64,000 nt of DNA, taken from assembly GCA_025403435.1 (NCBI GenBank), contig CM046353.1, positions 16,951,875 through 17,015,874 on the forward strand. Reading direction: 5' to 3'. The position numbers and the translations under genes are program-made. This document shows, one piece after another, positions 47,386 to 61,140 of the stretch (within the stretch, counting starts at the first letter, position 1; every line of letters starts with the position of its first letter). The DNA comes from Artocarpus heterophyllus. Lineage: Eukaryota > Streptophyta > Magnoliopsida > Rosales > Moraceae. The notes under the pieces are model-generated. The model saw nothing but the letters and a program-made list of their open reading frames with translations, was not told the origin of the DNA and ran no database searches.

Positions 47386-48200
47386 ATGTTTTATTATGCA
47401 GCTTTGCAAATTATGAGTTTCTCTGATTTTCAATATGACATTCCTGAACTTAAGGGTGATAACTATAAGGTGTGGAAGGAGAGAATTCTCCTTCATTCAG
47501 GAGTAATGGACATTGACTTTACTATCTGCAAGGATGAACACTCTGCCATTATGGAGACCAGCCAGCCGGATGACGTTGATTGTTATGAAAAGTGGGAGCG
47601 ATCTAATCGACTCTGTGTAATGTTCATAAAGACCAAGATCTCGGCTGGCGTAGGTGGTTCATTGGAGCAATATGACAATGTGCGAGCTTTGATGAAGGCA
47701 ATTGATGAGCAGTTTGCTACATCAAAAAATGCTTTGGCTAGCACCTTGATAATGAAGTTTTCATCCATGAAGCTTACCGAAATTCATGGTGTGCATAAGC
47801 ACATCATGCAAATGAGGGATATAGCGGCTCAGCTGAAGACTCTTGAGGTTGAGATGTCTGAAACCTTCCTTGTGCACTACATCCTCAACACTCTCCCACG
47901 TTAATATGGACCTTTCAAGATATCCTACAACACAAATAAGGATAACTGGTCCATCAATAAATTGATGACCATGTGTGTTCAAGAAGAAGGAAGGCTTATT
48001 ATGGAAGTGGGAGAGAGTGTGCATCTGACAACTCAAAAGAAGAATAAGGACCAAGCCAAAAATAAGGGAAAGGGCAAACTGCCTACATAAGCTGATATCA
48101 AGAAGGAATCCAGGTGCTTCTTTTGCAAAAAGAAAGGGCACATAAAGAAGGATTGTCCTAAATATCAGAGATGGCTTGACAAAAAAGGTACTCAATTCTC
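47386..48200 (+). pseudogene. copia gag (UBN2-type) with zinc knuckle
   Basis: Starts at ATG 47386 or, more likely, 47413 (MSFSDFQYDIPELKGDNYKV). The UBN2-type capsid domain runs through YEKWERSNRLC and VHKHIMQMRD. In-frame stops at 47902-47904 (TAA after LPR) and about 48088 interrupt it. The nucleocapsid knuckle [14 protein letters not shown] near 48117-48160 keeps all four CCHC ligands. It forms the virus-like particle in active elements. Confidence 0.9.
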
Positions 48201-48222
48201 ACTTGTTTGTTATGAATCTAAT

Positions 48223-49575
48223 ATGGTTGATGTTGAGCATAACACATGGTGGATTGATTCTGGTTCTACAATCCATGTCACTAATTTCTTGCAGGAATTG
48301 CAAGGCCTAAGGAAGCTAGTGGGAAGTAAGCAGTGCATCTTTTCAGGCAATAAGATGCACTCACATGTGGAAGCAGTCGGAACATACAATTTAGTTTTAA
48401 GTAGTAGTTTTGTTTTAAAGTTGGAAAAGACATTTTATATTCCTAGTTTTTCTAGGAATTTAATTTCTATTTCAAGGCTTATACCGTTGGGATTTTCCTT
48501 TAATTTTTCAGACACTATATTTAGTTTGTTTTATAGATTTGAACTTATTGGAAATGGTACGTTGTCAAATGGTCTTTTCAAAATAAATTTACAAGATAAA
48601 GCTTCTTATACTTCTATGCATGTTCATGATAATGCTGGCATTAAGACATGTGTTATGAATGAAGATTCCTCTATGTTGTGGCACCGTAGGTTGGGTCATA
48701 TCTCTATTGACATAATAAAGAAATTAGTGAATGATGGGGTACTTCGTACTCTAGATTTTACTGACTTTGACACTTGTGTGGACTACATAAAGGGAAAACA
48801 GACCAATATGTCAAAGAAAGGTGCTAAGAGGAGTTCAGACATATTAAAGATCATACATACAAATATTTGTAGTCCAAACATAGACGCGTATGGTCAAAAG
48901 TATTTCATTACTTTTATTAATGATTACTCACGATATATGTATCTCTACTTGCTTCATAACAAAAATGAAGCTATAGATGCCTTTAAGGTGTTTAAGGTAG
49001 AAGTAAAGAAACAATGTGGTAAGAAAATAAAGATAATGAGTTCTGATAGAGGTGGTGAATGCTATGATAGATACACCAAAGATGGACAAACGCCTGGTCC
49101 ATTTGCGAAGTTTCTTCAAGAACATGGGATAGGTGCCCAATATACTATGCCAAGTTCTCTAGATCAAAATAGTGTGGTAGAAAGAAGAAACCGAACATTG
49201 TTGGATATGGTGAGAAGTATGCTTAGCAGCTCCAAGCTTCCTAAGTCTTTGTGGACTGAAGCTCTCAGGACGACTGTGTATATATTAAACCAAGTTCGAA
49301 CTAAGGCTGTCTCAAAGACACCATTCGAGTTATGGAAAGGTTGGAAACTGAGTTTGCGACATATATGCATCTGGAGATGCCCGTCTGAAGTGAGAGTCTA
49401 TAATCCACAAGAAAAGAAGCTAGACCCAAGGACCATAAGTGGGTATTTCGTTGGTTATGTTGAATGGTCTAAGGGATACAGATTTTATTATCCATCACAT
49501 ATGACTAGGTTTGTGGAATCAAGGAATGCAAAATTTCTTGAGAATGACTTGATCAATGGGAGTGATCAAACCTAG
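48223..49575 (+). pseudogene. copia protease and integrase segment
   Basis: The protease active-site phrase [13 protein letters not shown] starts near 48250 (DSG kept). A pre-integrase zinc region [10 protein letters not shown] follows at about 48680. The integrase core has SSDRGGE and [15 protein letters not shown], but its first catalytic Asp is Asn (HTNIC, codon 48862-48864). The C-terminus reads [18 protein letters not shown] and SGYFVGY. The frame is open for 450 codons until TAG 49573-49575. Confidence 0.92.
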
Positions 49576-49959
49576 AACACCGTTCCAGAGAAAGATCATA
49601 CTGATGCTCAAGCTTCCACTTCATATGATAGAGTGATTGTTATACACAACACACCTACAGTTCAAACGCGTGTTGAACAACAGCCAATCGTTCAAGTTCC
49701 ACAAATTGCTGATCAAGAAGCAGTAGATCCAGCTGAACAATAGATACAAGAATTTGTTGAACAGCCAGTTGATCAACATGCTCCACATGAGAATGTTGAA
49801 CCAACATTAAGGAGATCTACTAGAGTAAGGCGATCAGCCATTCCTAATGACTATATTGTGTATCTATAGGAGTCTGACTATAACATAGGAGCCGAAAATG
49901 ATCCAGAAACGTTTTCATAAGCCATAAGTTGTAAGGAATCTAACTTGTAGTATGATGCC

Positions 49960-51471
49960 ATGAAAGAAGAGATGAACTCTATGTCATCTAATAGAGTCTG
50001 GGATCTTGTTAAGTTGCCTAATGGTGTAAAAGCCATTGGATGCAAATGGGTCTTTAAGACAAAGAAAGACTCATTAGGCAACATTGAGAGACGTAAGGCT
50101 AGACTCGTTGCTAAAGGATTCACTCAAAGGGAGGGTATAGATTACACTGAGATTTTTTCTCCTGTATCCAAAAATGATTCCCTACGTGTGATTATGGCAT
50201 TAGTAGCTCATTTTGATTTTGAATTATATCAGATGGATGTAAAAATGACATTCCTCAATGGTGATTTAGAGGAAGAGGTTTACATGAAACAACCTGAAGG
50301 ATTCTCCTCTAGTGATGGTGAGCAATTGGTGTGCAAACTTAAGAAATCCATATATGGTTTGAAACATGCTTCCTGTCAATGGTATTTAAAATTCCACGAT
50401 GTCATCACTTCATTTGGTTTTAAAGAGAACATCATGGATCAATGTATATACCAGAAGGTCAGTGGGAGCAAGATTTGTTTCCTTGTTTTGTATGTGGATG
50501 ATATCCTTCTTGCAACCAATGACAAGGGGTTTCTATATGAGGTGAAACAATTCCTTTCTAAGAACTTCGATATGAAGGATATGGGTGAGGCATCTTATGT
50601 CATTGGCATTAAGATCCATAGAGATTGATCTTGATGCATTTTGGGACTATCGCATGAAACCTATATCAATAAAGTCTTAGACAGATTTCGGATGAAAGAT
50701 TGTTCACCAAGTGTAGCACCTATTGTGAAGGGTGATAAGTTCAATTTAAACCAACGCCCAAGGAATGATTTCGAGAAAATTCAAATGAACAACATTCCTT
50801 ATGCTTCAGCTGCTAGAAGCCTTATGTATGCTTAGGTCTGCACAAGAGCTGACATTGCATTTGCTGTGGGAATGTTGGGGAGATATCAGAGTAACCCAGG
50901 CATTGAGCACTGGAGGGCTGCAAAGAAGGTGATGAGGTACCTTCAAGGCACAAAGGATTACATGCTTATGTATAGGCGAACTAACATTCTAGAGGTGATT
51001 GGCTACTCTGATTCAGACTTTACTGGCTGTGTTGATTTGAGAATATCAACTTCAGGTTATATTTTCATGCTAGCCGGAGGAGCTGTATCTTGGAGAAGTA
51101 GAAAGCAAACGTTGGTTGCTACTTCCACAATGGAGGCAAAGTTCATTTCTTGTTTTGAGGCTACTTCGCATGGTGTATGGTTGAAGAGTTTCATGTCAGG
51201 CCTTAGAATTATAGATTTTGTGTCTAGGCCATTAAGGATATATTGTGACAATTCAGCTGTTGTCATTATGGCTAAGAATAATAAGAGTGGCAGTCGAAGT
51301 AAACATATCGACATTAAGTACTTAGCTATAAGGGAACAGATTAAGGAAAATAAAGTGGTCATTGAGCATATAAGCACTGAATTGATGATCACAGATCCTT
51401 TGACAAAAGGAATGCCACCGGAGTCATTTAAAGATCATGTAGTTCAAATGGGACTTGGTTCCATAATGTAA
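49960..51471 (+). pseudogene. copia reverse transcriptase and RNase H segment
   Basis: RT motifs: GCKWVFKTKKD, ARLVAKGFTQREGIDYTEIFSPV, the QMDVK aspartate (followed by MTFLNGDLEEEVYM), KSIYGLKHAS and an intact LYVDDILLA box at about 50486-50512. Stops occur at 50626-50628 and about 50833. RNase H follows with YSDSDFTGC, WRSRKQTLVATSTMEAKF, CDNSAVVIMAKN and DPLTKGM, ending at TAA 51469-51471. The catalytic residues look kept; loss of function comes from the stop codons. Confidence 0.92.
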
Positions 51472-51778
51472 ATTTGTTTGTATATACAATTTACAGACTT
51501 AATGAAACTCTTATTCAGTTGTGATGTTTTCTTATATTTGATTTGTACATAAAGTTATTGGAGGAAAATTCACATTTAGTAGGACCAAGAATAAACATTG
51601 GGTTTATTCATAAAGTTAAGTTACCATATAGGGTATAAAGCTTAAGAAACAATATATAGTAATACATGGAAGATAATACTCACAATTTAAAGAAATTATC
51701 GCCATGATTCATATATTTGTTTTCTAAAAGTTTGAGTTTAATGAATATAAGGATAAATATGAAGACCAAGTGGGAAAA

Positions 51779-52202
51779 TGTGACTGTTTGTATTTCAACG
51801 GTTTCATTTTGAAACCAATTGAATTTTTATAATAGTTTTACATAAATGGTCTCACATTATGTTTTCATTAAACCATATTAAATTGGTAACTGAATATTCT
51901 TGCTATATATTACCTTGATGGGAAGAAACGTAAGGCAAGAAAAACATAAAAATTTTCATGTTCAGATTTTGTGGAACGTAAACTTGGGTCCCCGAGTCCA
52001 AAAAATTCTCTTAAGAAACCAACACCATCAATTGAGATTTTGGGAGGACTTGGAAGCTCCCAAGTGAGGCAACCACGCATACAGCTGGACACCGTTGTAC
52101 TGCTCGGGTGCAATGGCAGAATGAATAAAATTTTCACAGGCTTCCGTTTTGTTTCTTATATGCTTATCGTTTTGGCATGTTAAGAATCGTTTTAAGCTTT
52201 CA
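51779..52202 (+). repeat. 3' LTR of the copia element
   Basis: Starts TGTGACTGTTTGTA directly after the purine-rich ACCAAGTGGGAAAA and ends CGTTTTAAGCTTTCA. Confidence 0.95.
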
Positions 52203-53366
52203 CATAATCCTATCAAATGATGTTGTCACTTTAGTATATTTTATCCTAAAGTTTTTGAGACTTTATATCACAACATAATGCAATAAACAAAAATTCATTA
52301 ATAGCTTGTAGGACATCATTAGTAGATAATGCAAGTTTCTCCCACTGACCTTTGGATTTATTAACTAATAATATTGATTTTGATAAATCCAAATAACATT
52401 ATAATGGCGAGTAAAAACACATTTAAATTGCATGTTGACTTTAAATAACTTTCTTATTATCAATGGTTCTACTTGACAACTACAAGTTTATCTCTTAAAT
52501 GTAATCAATCATAAACTATAAGCCACTATATAAAATAGATACAATGTTCTCACACTTGGCTCACATGTTACATTAATTAAAAAACAAACTTGAAGTATTG
52601 ATTAAAATTAGAATTTGAGCATTTCACACTATACTCGAACATCAAAGGTCTTTATGTAGTTATTCTATCATATAATAATTATTTAGAATAATGTATATCT
52701 TTTCCTTTATAAGATATCTATTATGTTATTCTTCACATATAATAGGTCCTTTTTTTTTTATTTAAGAGTAATACATTATTTAATTGTTATTATTATTGTT
52801 TGACATTGATCAATAGTAAGCAACATATACGGAAATAAAAATTGAGAACTTTACTCTAACCTCTTAGGTAACCATACTTCATGTCATTTATCACTCTCAT
52901 TGTTATAAATATTTATAATAAAATGATTACTTATGCTACTTCCGACTGGATTATAAAACAACTTACCCCGTTTAGGGTAAAGAGATACTTGACGTACTTC
53001 TAACCAAGTAGTAATATGTCACAATTATGCCAGATAACATAAGTATCAAGCACCTTAAGAGTTTAGTGACAATATATTTTTATAGCATTTAACACCTCAA
53101 ACATAATTGACTGACTAAACACATTGGTTTTATTTGCTTCTGAATCTCATAAAAAATACACCCTAAAAGTACTCGTTCCATGAGATCTTCGCAAATAGAT
53201 TTATAATCACAATAGTAGTCACTTTTAAGATGATAAATACTTTATTTCTATAAGAGATCCTTCAAGGCTTTTAACATTAAAAAACAATACATATGAGGTG
53301 TATTCTTTTGTGAAGTTGCTTAAACTTTAGACAACTCACTCATAGAATTAGAATAGTAAATTTAAA

Positions 53367-53413
<47 letters not shown>

Positions 53414-54780
53414 ACTACTCGTCATTATCTTTTATTGAAATATAATCAGCGTAAAATGTCACAAAGAAAAGAAAACTTCAATTTGCAAATCATTAACATT
53501 TCCAACAGCATTATGACGAAAATATTAGTAACCATTATTTAGAATACAAAATAGTAATTATGCATACTAAAACAACTTGAAAATGTACTTAAAAGTTTAC
53601 TAAAAGAAGTCAATTTTTTTATGAGACATAATAAGCTTGAAATAAATGTATATATATGTCCAAAATTAAAAACATAATTCATACTATTTTCAAGCTTTAA
53701 GCAAAACCTTACACATAATTAAAAAATGCTTTCAAAATAAAAGGATTTTCCATCATGTTTGAAAAACAATCATTAGTACTATATATAAAACTAATGTCAT
53801 AAATGAAAAAAAGGAAACTCAATAAGATATGATTTTTTTAATAAAAGAACAAACTTGATGTTGTTTGAAATCATATTTTCAATATATGTTATCCTTGAAT
53901 CATTCATAATTTTCTCATAAAAATAACATTCAATATCATAAGTTTTCTTTTGTGATTCTTAATAACTTCATAAGAATCATCTATTTAATTGGTCCATCCA
54001 TGCTCTTTATAAGCCTTTAGTATAGACTACTTATAATCTTAATGAATTTTAATGGAAACGAATTTTCATCAATTAATGTTGTTTACTTTCACAATAACAT
54101 GATGACCAAATCAATCGTACTACACTTGTTCTTAATAGTGGGGATTGATTTGAAGTGGTTCATACTAAAACAAGATTATGTAATATCAAAATTTATCAAT
54201 TATTCCCAGGATCTTTAGTCTTGCAGCTTGTCATTTTAAAGACTCATTTATTACATATCATCAACTTTCATGATAATATTAACTAGTCCTCAATCTTGAA
54301 TATTCTTTATTTAGAGGAACAACGTAAACTTGAAATTGCAAGAATGATTAGCAAAGGACGATCATTAAATTCATATTTTTTATGCAATATTAAACTATAA
54401 GTAACAAATCAGATTCAAACAAATAACTTAAAAAACATTACATATATATTGCAATTCTCCTTTAGGTAGATATTACAATATATAAAACTTTATGATACTT
54501 CTAATGCTTCACTTTATTGGATAACGTCATAGTGCATGCTAAAACTATATTTGTAATGTTTAGATGTACAAATATAACCTTAACTAAAGCATATGATTTA
54601 TTCGATTATGCTCATTGTTTATAAAATGACTAATTTACCTTCGGGTAAATCCTTAAATATTTTATGAACAAGCATTCAATATACTCATTATATAACAACA
54701 CTTAAACATATTGTAAGCATCCATAATTAATAAACAATTGAAAAACATAAGCATTTATTATTAGAAAAACATAACACAAG
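52203..54780. other. AT-rich gene-free region, probably old retroelement interior
   Basis: No coding frame. The phrase TTCTCCCACTGACCTTTGGATTT at about 52337 recalls antisense copia boundary sequence, which would make this the continuation of the relic element seen at 44.1-45.6 kb. An (AT)n run lies at 53371-53410. Confidence 0.35.
53371..53410 (+). repeat. (AT)n microsatellite
   Basis: Twenty AT dinucleotides in a row. Confidence 0.95.
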
Positions 54781-54789
54781 AATGACTAC

Positions 54790-55980
54790 CTAAGAAGGGG
54801 AGTGTGAATTGAGATTTCGAAAATATTTTCAAATTATTAGAAAATTAAAGCAAATCACAAAATCAAAAAAAAAAAAGAAGAGAGAACTCTAAGAGACAAA
54901 GAACACAAATCATGAAATGAGCTAAACTAAGCAACACACCAAAAAAACACAAATATACAAATAATCAAGTTAACAAAGATCACTAAGAGAGTAAATCAAT
55001 CAAATAAAATTTGCAAAAATGAAAGAGAAGAGAGAAGAAATTGCAAACGCTATTTATAGCAGTTCAGCAATATACGTACATCCACTGTCACAAACCGATA
55101 TTCAACTTGGTCTCTTCTACTATCTTGATCAACTTTTAACACAATCATACCTTATATAGTCCTATGAGTTCTTCTACCCGAGGTTCACCAAACCTCTACA
55201 AACCGTCAATTTTTTTACTGAGGTTGGCAAACCAACACCCCTAGTTTTACAAGATTTGGAAACCTATCGCTCAATTAGAATTTGAAAATAATAGCTCACT
55301 CTAAGAAAAGTCTCTTCAAATAAGGTAAATACAATACAAGTAAGTAATTTGAAGTAGTTAAGTAGCTCTCAAAAAGTAAGAATGATGTAAGCTCTTGTAA
55401 GTAGAAAGAAGTGAATGCTAAAAAATGAAGAACAATATAGGTAAAAGTCTCAAGAAAGCTTAGAATCACATTATGATTGCCTAGAATAAGCTATTCTATG
55501 TTTTTTGAATCAAAGGATAAAAAAGAACCATTTCTAAGCTAAAAGGTGAATAGTTCAAATCCTCCCACCCTAAATTCAAAAAAAAAAAAAAAAAAGAAAG
55601 GCGAAAAGAGCCATTGTGGCATGAATCTCAACGGTTAAAAAACTAGCCATTACAAACTATCTGGCATGCTGGAATAGAACACGACATACTTTTTTTTTAT
55701 TTATATAAATCAAGATAAAACTAGGCCAATGATAATATCACTGCTAGGTTGGTGTGGGGAAACTGACAGGCCAAAGACCACAACTGACAGGCTAGAAACC
55801 ACAACTGATATGTCACTCGAGAGCATGTAAAAACACGCTCTCTATCCCATGTAACCGGTAAGCCAGTATAGGGCAACCAGCGGGCTAGTGGACACAACCG
55901 ATAGGCCGATTTGATAAACCAGTAGGCTAGTCATTATAGACCAGCAAGCCGGTCTTGTAAGACAAGGCCCCCTTTAAAAT
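54790..55980. repeat. Possible LTR relic with a degenerate tandem repeat
   Basis: CCTAAGAAGGGGAGTGTGAATTGA at 54790 and the leader-like stretch to 55250 resemble common plant retroelement terminal sequences. At 55740-55970 a motif like ACCRGYAGGCTAGT recurs at least eight times with substitutions. Clear LTR edges and lineage could not be set. Confidence 0.35.
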
Positions 55981-58900
55981 TTATTCAAAAATATAGTTTT
56001 TGTAAAACTTTGAAAGTTGAAGTATGTGCAATTTAAATGCAAGTTTAAAACTGCTATCTGGAATAGTTTAATATATTATTTTTTAAAAGATTAATAACAA
56101 TTTGAGATTTTGAACATGAGCTTTTAAAAAGTTATTCTTTTATGTAATTTTAGTTTAAAACAAATGAAATGCAAGTGGGTGTGTGATTTAAGCTTGCATA
56201 ATTAAAATCTAATAAGAGCACATCACACAAAGATTACAAGACATAAGGAAAAAATAAAACCTAAAAAGAGCAAATCTTTCTCTTTTACTTAACTTTTGGT
56301 TACTCTTGGAGTGTGGTACTTATCTAAAACTATGGGTAGTGGTTTTTGGAACTTGTTCATCATGATTTGACCAATGTAATAGTAAAAACATGGGTTTCCC
56401 ATCTTAATCTTTAGACCTTAGGTATTTGCCATATTCAGTCTCAGTCTTTGTGGCTTTTCTAATCTTGGTTTTTCAACCTCAAGTATTCACCACCCTTGGT
56501 TAAGTCTGTTAGTCCTGCATGGGTCTCTTGCCTACCCAACCAAAAATTAAGTATTATACTCTCACTTTTGATTAAAAAAAAAACTTATTTTCTTTTTAGA
56601 TCATATTACATGTTCTGGTGTAAATATCATGATTCAAGAATGCCTTTTAACAATCAATAACATTGCCAAATAACAACATTTCAATCAATGCACCTTAAAA
56701 CATAGGTAACTATAATTATCTGCAGCTCCACTTGGCATGATATTGTTCGTTATGGATCTAAGCCTGTGTAGTTTATCTTTTGGGCTTCACCCCAAAAGAC
56801 CTCATATAAAAAAAAAAGAAAAAAAAAAAAGTGATAGTTTTAGTTCTTAGTTTTTACTGATCTTTGAAAAATACAGGTTTGCTGATTGTTATGGGAATAT
56901 TCATAAAAATATTATACGGACCTTTAAAGATCAAAAAATTAGTGCCTAAACGAAGCTAAGACCTAGATCTTTCTAAAAGGTATCATTTTCTTAATTTGAT
57001 TCCACTAAGGTCTCCAAAAACGTGTTGAAACCTGACTATATAATCAATTTTTTTTGCAAAATTGCTGAAATTTACCTAAACTTCAAAACCGCATAACTTA
57101 GCATACGGGCGTCCGACTAAGATGGTTTTTACAAATACACAAAGCTTAGAATGTATATTTTAGGGTTATAAAAAATCCAAATCTAAAACCTCAAAAGAGA
57201 ATACAACTTTTGGTTTTTACATGGGTAGCTCCTATGTAAACATTACAATTTAACTCCTTAACACAAGAAAACAATCCCAAAACTACATCTCTTCCAAAAC
57301 AAGTTCTGAATATCCTTGTAAGATGAGTTAAGAAAATATGTCTTAAAACATAAAATTTATACTAACTCTAAGAATGGAGTGAGAAGATCTAACCATTCCC
57401 CTATAGGCCTAAAGGGACATTTGACAAATCCTATATTCAAAACGACTATCTTTTGACCAAAGGCTTAGAGAGGTAAAACAATCACCATTTACCAATTTTG
57501 AACTCTTTTCCATATCCAATAACTAGTATATAGATTAATTCCCTAACTAAAAGCAAACTTAGGTTAACACAGTTATTCTTCTTTATGCAAAGTTCTACAC
57601 TAATATCCAACGAACACTATAAGGTTTATCCATGATCAAAAGCTAATGAAATCCCACTAAAACTATAATGAAGCCTATATGCAAGTCGCCTATATGACTA
57701 AAGACTCCCAACATTCAAGTTGTACGTGAACATGCAACACAATCTTAGGTCCTAAGTGAACTAACTCATAAAAATTATCATTGTGTTAAACCTCATAATA
57801 AATCATCAACAGCGTATTACATATCATTTTTCAAATAATAGTAAAAACCTCAAGTAATTAGCAAGGATAATTCCTTAGACTTTTATGAACACCAATTAAA
57901 CAAGGAAAAACAACACCATGTTCAGTTGTATCATATCTCAAAGTTTAATTATAAATAAGAGGCTTTCTAATAAGCTATATGATCTCCGTTATTTTCAACT
58001 CAATACTAAAACGACTAGATCTTCAAAGTTAAATACATTAGAATAGTATTAACTTTTATGAGTACACTCTAAAAGGGTCAAACCTTTTAAGTTGACAATA
58101 AAAAACTTAGATCATATAAAAGTATTTCTTTGCTTTGGTTTTTTTATCAAACATCTAACATGCATGCAATATTTTAACCACAAACTTCATCTAGCATCAC
58201 AACAATCCCTGCAAGAGTCAAAACAATCAAAAACCCACAATTTTCCATAAAGTTCTCAAAACTATACATCAAGTCTCAAGTTCAAAATTCCATAATCTTA
58301 AGAAACTGCAAACTTACTAACATGAAAGCCAACCTATTCAACTCAACATAAATATTAACAAAGCGTAGAAATTGACTAGAAAAATCATGATCAAAATTTG
58401 GATCAATAGTATGAGTATTCTTAATAATACTGCATGTTTTCAATTGTAGAACATGCTTGAATAAACACATACAAAGTCACATGTTATATTAACATAAACT
58501 CATAACAATGAGGTTTCTAACATAAATTCACGCCTTTATACTAAAGATAAGCCATGAACATAAAAGCATAAATAGTCTCACCATTTCTTGACCAAATTAA
58601 GTTTCTTTATATCATTAGTAGTATCGAACATTTAATATCAATAAGGCTGTAATTAAAATCATAAAAAGTGTTCATCATCTGAACAATTCATTAGAAAGCC
58701 AATAAAAGTTCAACTTGACCTAACTTTGATTCCAATTATAAGCTGAATGTAATTCTAGTTATTAAGCATTTTAAATCATAGGAAGACAATTTTAATATCC
58801 AATAAGCAACATGGATACAATAAAAAAAAAATTGATCAAATTTCAATAAAAAACAAATCTAGCTCAACTAACTTACTTTAAGCTCAAATCTGTCTTATCC

Positions 58901-60665
58901 TCACTTTCTCCAAATCTATAATCATATATAACATGAAATAGCTTCATTTCATCATAAGAAATATAAATATTGATGTTAGTTTATAGCGCTTGAAGTTGGA
59001 GTTCTATTAAAAGATCAAAACGCTTGACTTTCAAGCTTAGATTAGTGACAACGTGGCCTGTTTTGTATAAGTTGAGTTTCTATGGTCTTGCTTCATTTTT
59101 TATGAGCTTATGGACTTTGAAAATCGAGAGAAAGAAGTGAGAAAGGTGCTACACAAAATTTGAGGGCTATTGACAGAAAAGTGGAGATAAAAGTCATGCT
59201 TTCTATCCTTGTGGACTTAATGGAATGGAAGAGAGAGAAAAAAGCTTCTTGGCTGGTTTTGCCAGCATATTCTATGGTTTTAACATGTGTAGAGGAGCTG
59301 CAAGGAGTTTATATGTGATAGTAATCTATTGAAATCAAGAGCAAACAAATTCAAAGCATTTTGGTGCAATCTAGTCAACAAAGCAATCAAATTGCACCAT
59401 TTTGTATACTTTTAATTCTTATCAAATCTAGCCATTCCAAAAGAATAAATAGACAAAACAATCAATTTAGAATGCATTTCACATGGAATAACACTTTGTA
59501 GTACATTTTGTAACCATTTAGCACTCTCATCTTCCTTAACTGATAAACTGAACTTTTTACTACAATTAGAACTTTAAGAACATACTAGATCATACATTGA
59601 TAATAAATATCATATTCAATGAATATAAGCACATTTATTCATTATTTAATCTTAAAAATAATAAATACTTATGCTCGTAGAAATACACTTTCTATACGCT
59701 CGTAATTTAATAACATGTGTTTGCTAAATACATAAATATGCAAGATGCTTATTGTTGCCTAATTATGAGTTAATTTAGCATTACAGGTTCTACAATTATT
59801 AATTTTTTATTTAAAAATATAAAAGAAATAAATAAAAAAGCTAACAATTTTAAAATAAAAAATTATAGACTAACCCTATAGGGTGGCCTGATCCTACTAT
59901 AAACCCTAGAGAACAACACAACCCTTCAAAGGCTAGGCCTTGTGCCAAGGCTAGGCCTGAGGTTCTCTTCTTAGGCCTGGCTTAGGCCCATGAAAGGCCA
60001 GGTCAAAAGAGTCGGCCCAAATGTGCTTTTCTCAATATGGTCTATAATTTTTCAATGAATATAAGCACATTTATGCATTTGGGCACGACTTTGACACCAC
60101 TACTCGACCTTAATGGTAGCCTCAATATGGTCTTCAATCCCTTCTCTACCTTATCTCAATCTTAAACTTGGTTTTCAATAATGCTATTTTCAAAAGTTTT
60201 TGTGTTTTTAAAAAAGGGAAATCGGTATTATTGGTCTCTAAATTATGAACATTGTACCAACGAACTTTTTTCCAGGCATCTTACTTCGTGAACTTTGATT
60301 GTTGACAATTTTCATTCTTGACACTAAAATTAACAAATTATTTCTAAAATTTTGCTTATATTTACACCCCAATCACATAGTAATTATGGTTTTTATAAAA
60401 ATAGTTACATTAAATGTGAAATGTTTTACTTTTTAAGCTTTTTAACGACAATAAAGAAGATATTTCGCATTTAATATGTTATCTTTTTCCTCTCTTCGAG
60501 TTCTGAGAAAATCTTCTGCTTTTTTTATTTATTTTGGGTATGTTTAAATCTTACTCTCCAGCTAAGCCCATGAGGAGAAAACAGAGAAAATTACAAATCT
60601 AAGCTTATAATTGGTCCAAAAAGATATTGACAGAATTCTTCCATAGACAAAAAACAGAACTAATA
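55981..60665. other. AT-rich gene-free region
   Basis: No splice-consistent coding frame was found. The segment at 57090-57150 (GCATACGGGCGTCCGACTAAGATGG) resembles untranslated sequence of plant Ty3 elements. A 23-base phrase starting TTCAATGAATATAAGCACA occurs at 59615 and 60051, and a short AGGCCT-rich block lies at 59935-60000. Confidence 0.4.
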
Positions 60666-60829
60666 AGGTGTTTGGCAGAAAGTGGTTCGAACCAATTTCT
60701 CAGTTATAAATAGTGTAAAGCTCTCATATGCTACAGTAACAATAAAAAAATCGCTACTGTGTAAAGCTCTTACATGTTACAATAAAAACAGTTCTAATCA
60801 ACGGTTCTAACCACCTTACCAAACACCCT
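60666..60829. mobile_element. MITE, 164 bp
   Basis: Terminal inverted repeats AGGTGTTTGGC... and ...CCAAACACCCT (one base length difference) are flanked by ATA on both sides, a possible 3-bp target duplication. GTGTAAAGCTCTCATATGCTACAGT in the interior (in shorter pieces) also occurs at 43.2 kb and in part at 4.3 kb. The 3-bp duplication suggests the PIF/Harbinger (Tourist) group. Confidence 0.6.
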
Positions 60830-61140
60830 ATAAACAACCAATAACTAATTACACACAAATTAGCTAGAATTTGCATGGGAGATAACAAAACTTGGCAGCT
60901 CTAAATACAAGATCAAACATAGTTGTGCAAAAAGTTTCAAAAACTGTAACCGAACCTATACCGAAATGAAACAAAACGCTACCTTATTGACAAAACCAAA
61001 AACAAATAGACAAAAAATACTTGCCTCCAAAAGCAAAGCTAATTAAGTGGAGAATATAAATAAATAATAAATGAATAAAAGAGTTCATTTCAATCATCAA
61101 GGCCAAAACTTAAGCTTCCACTTCACCATTCTTGGGGTTT

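Larger units (their letters stand above)
45574..52202 (+). mobile_element. Full-length Ty1/copia LTR retrotransposon
   Basis: Two 424-bp LTRs with TGTGACTG..GCTTTCA ends bound a primer-binding site, a long untranslated leader, and gag, protease, integrase, RT and RNase H in copia order. Flanking 5-mers are CACAA and CATAA, a target duplication with one change. The LTRs differ at roughly two dozen positions counted by eye. The single polyprotein frame is interrupted by about ten stop codons but has few frameshifts, so it is a moderately old, inactive copy. It inserted into an older minus-strand retroelement. Confidence 0.95.

Noticed and set aside
57050..57260. Complete Ty3 LTR
   Set aside because: One phrase resembles Ty3 untranslated sequence, but no LTR edges, primer-binding site or coding domains were found nearby.
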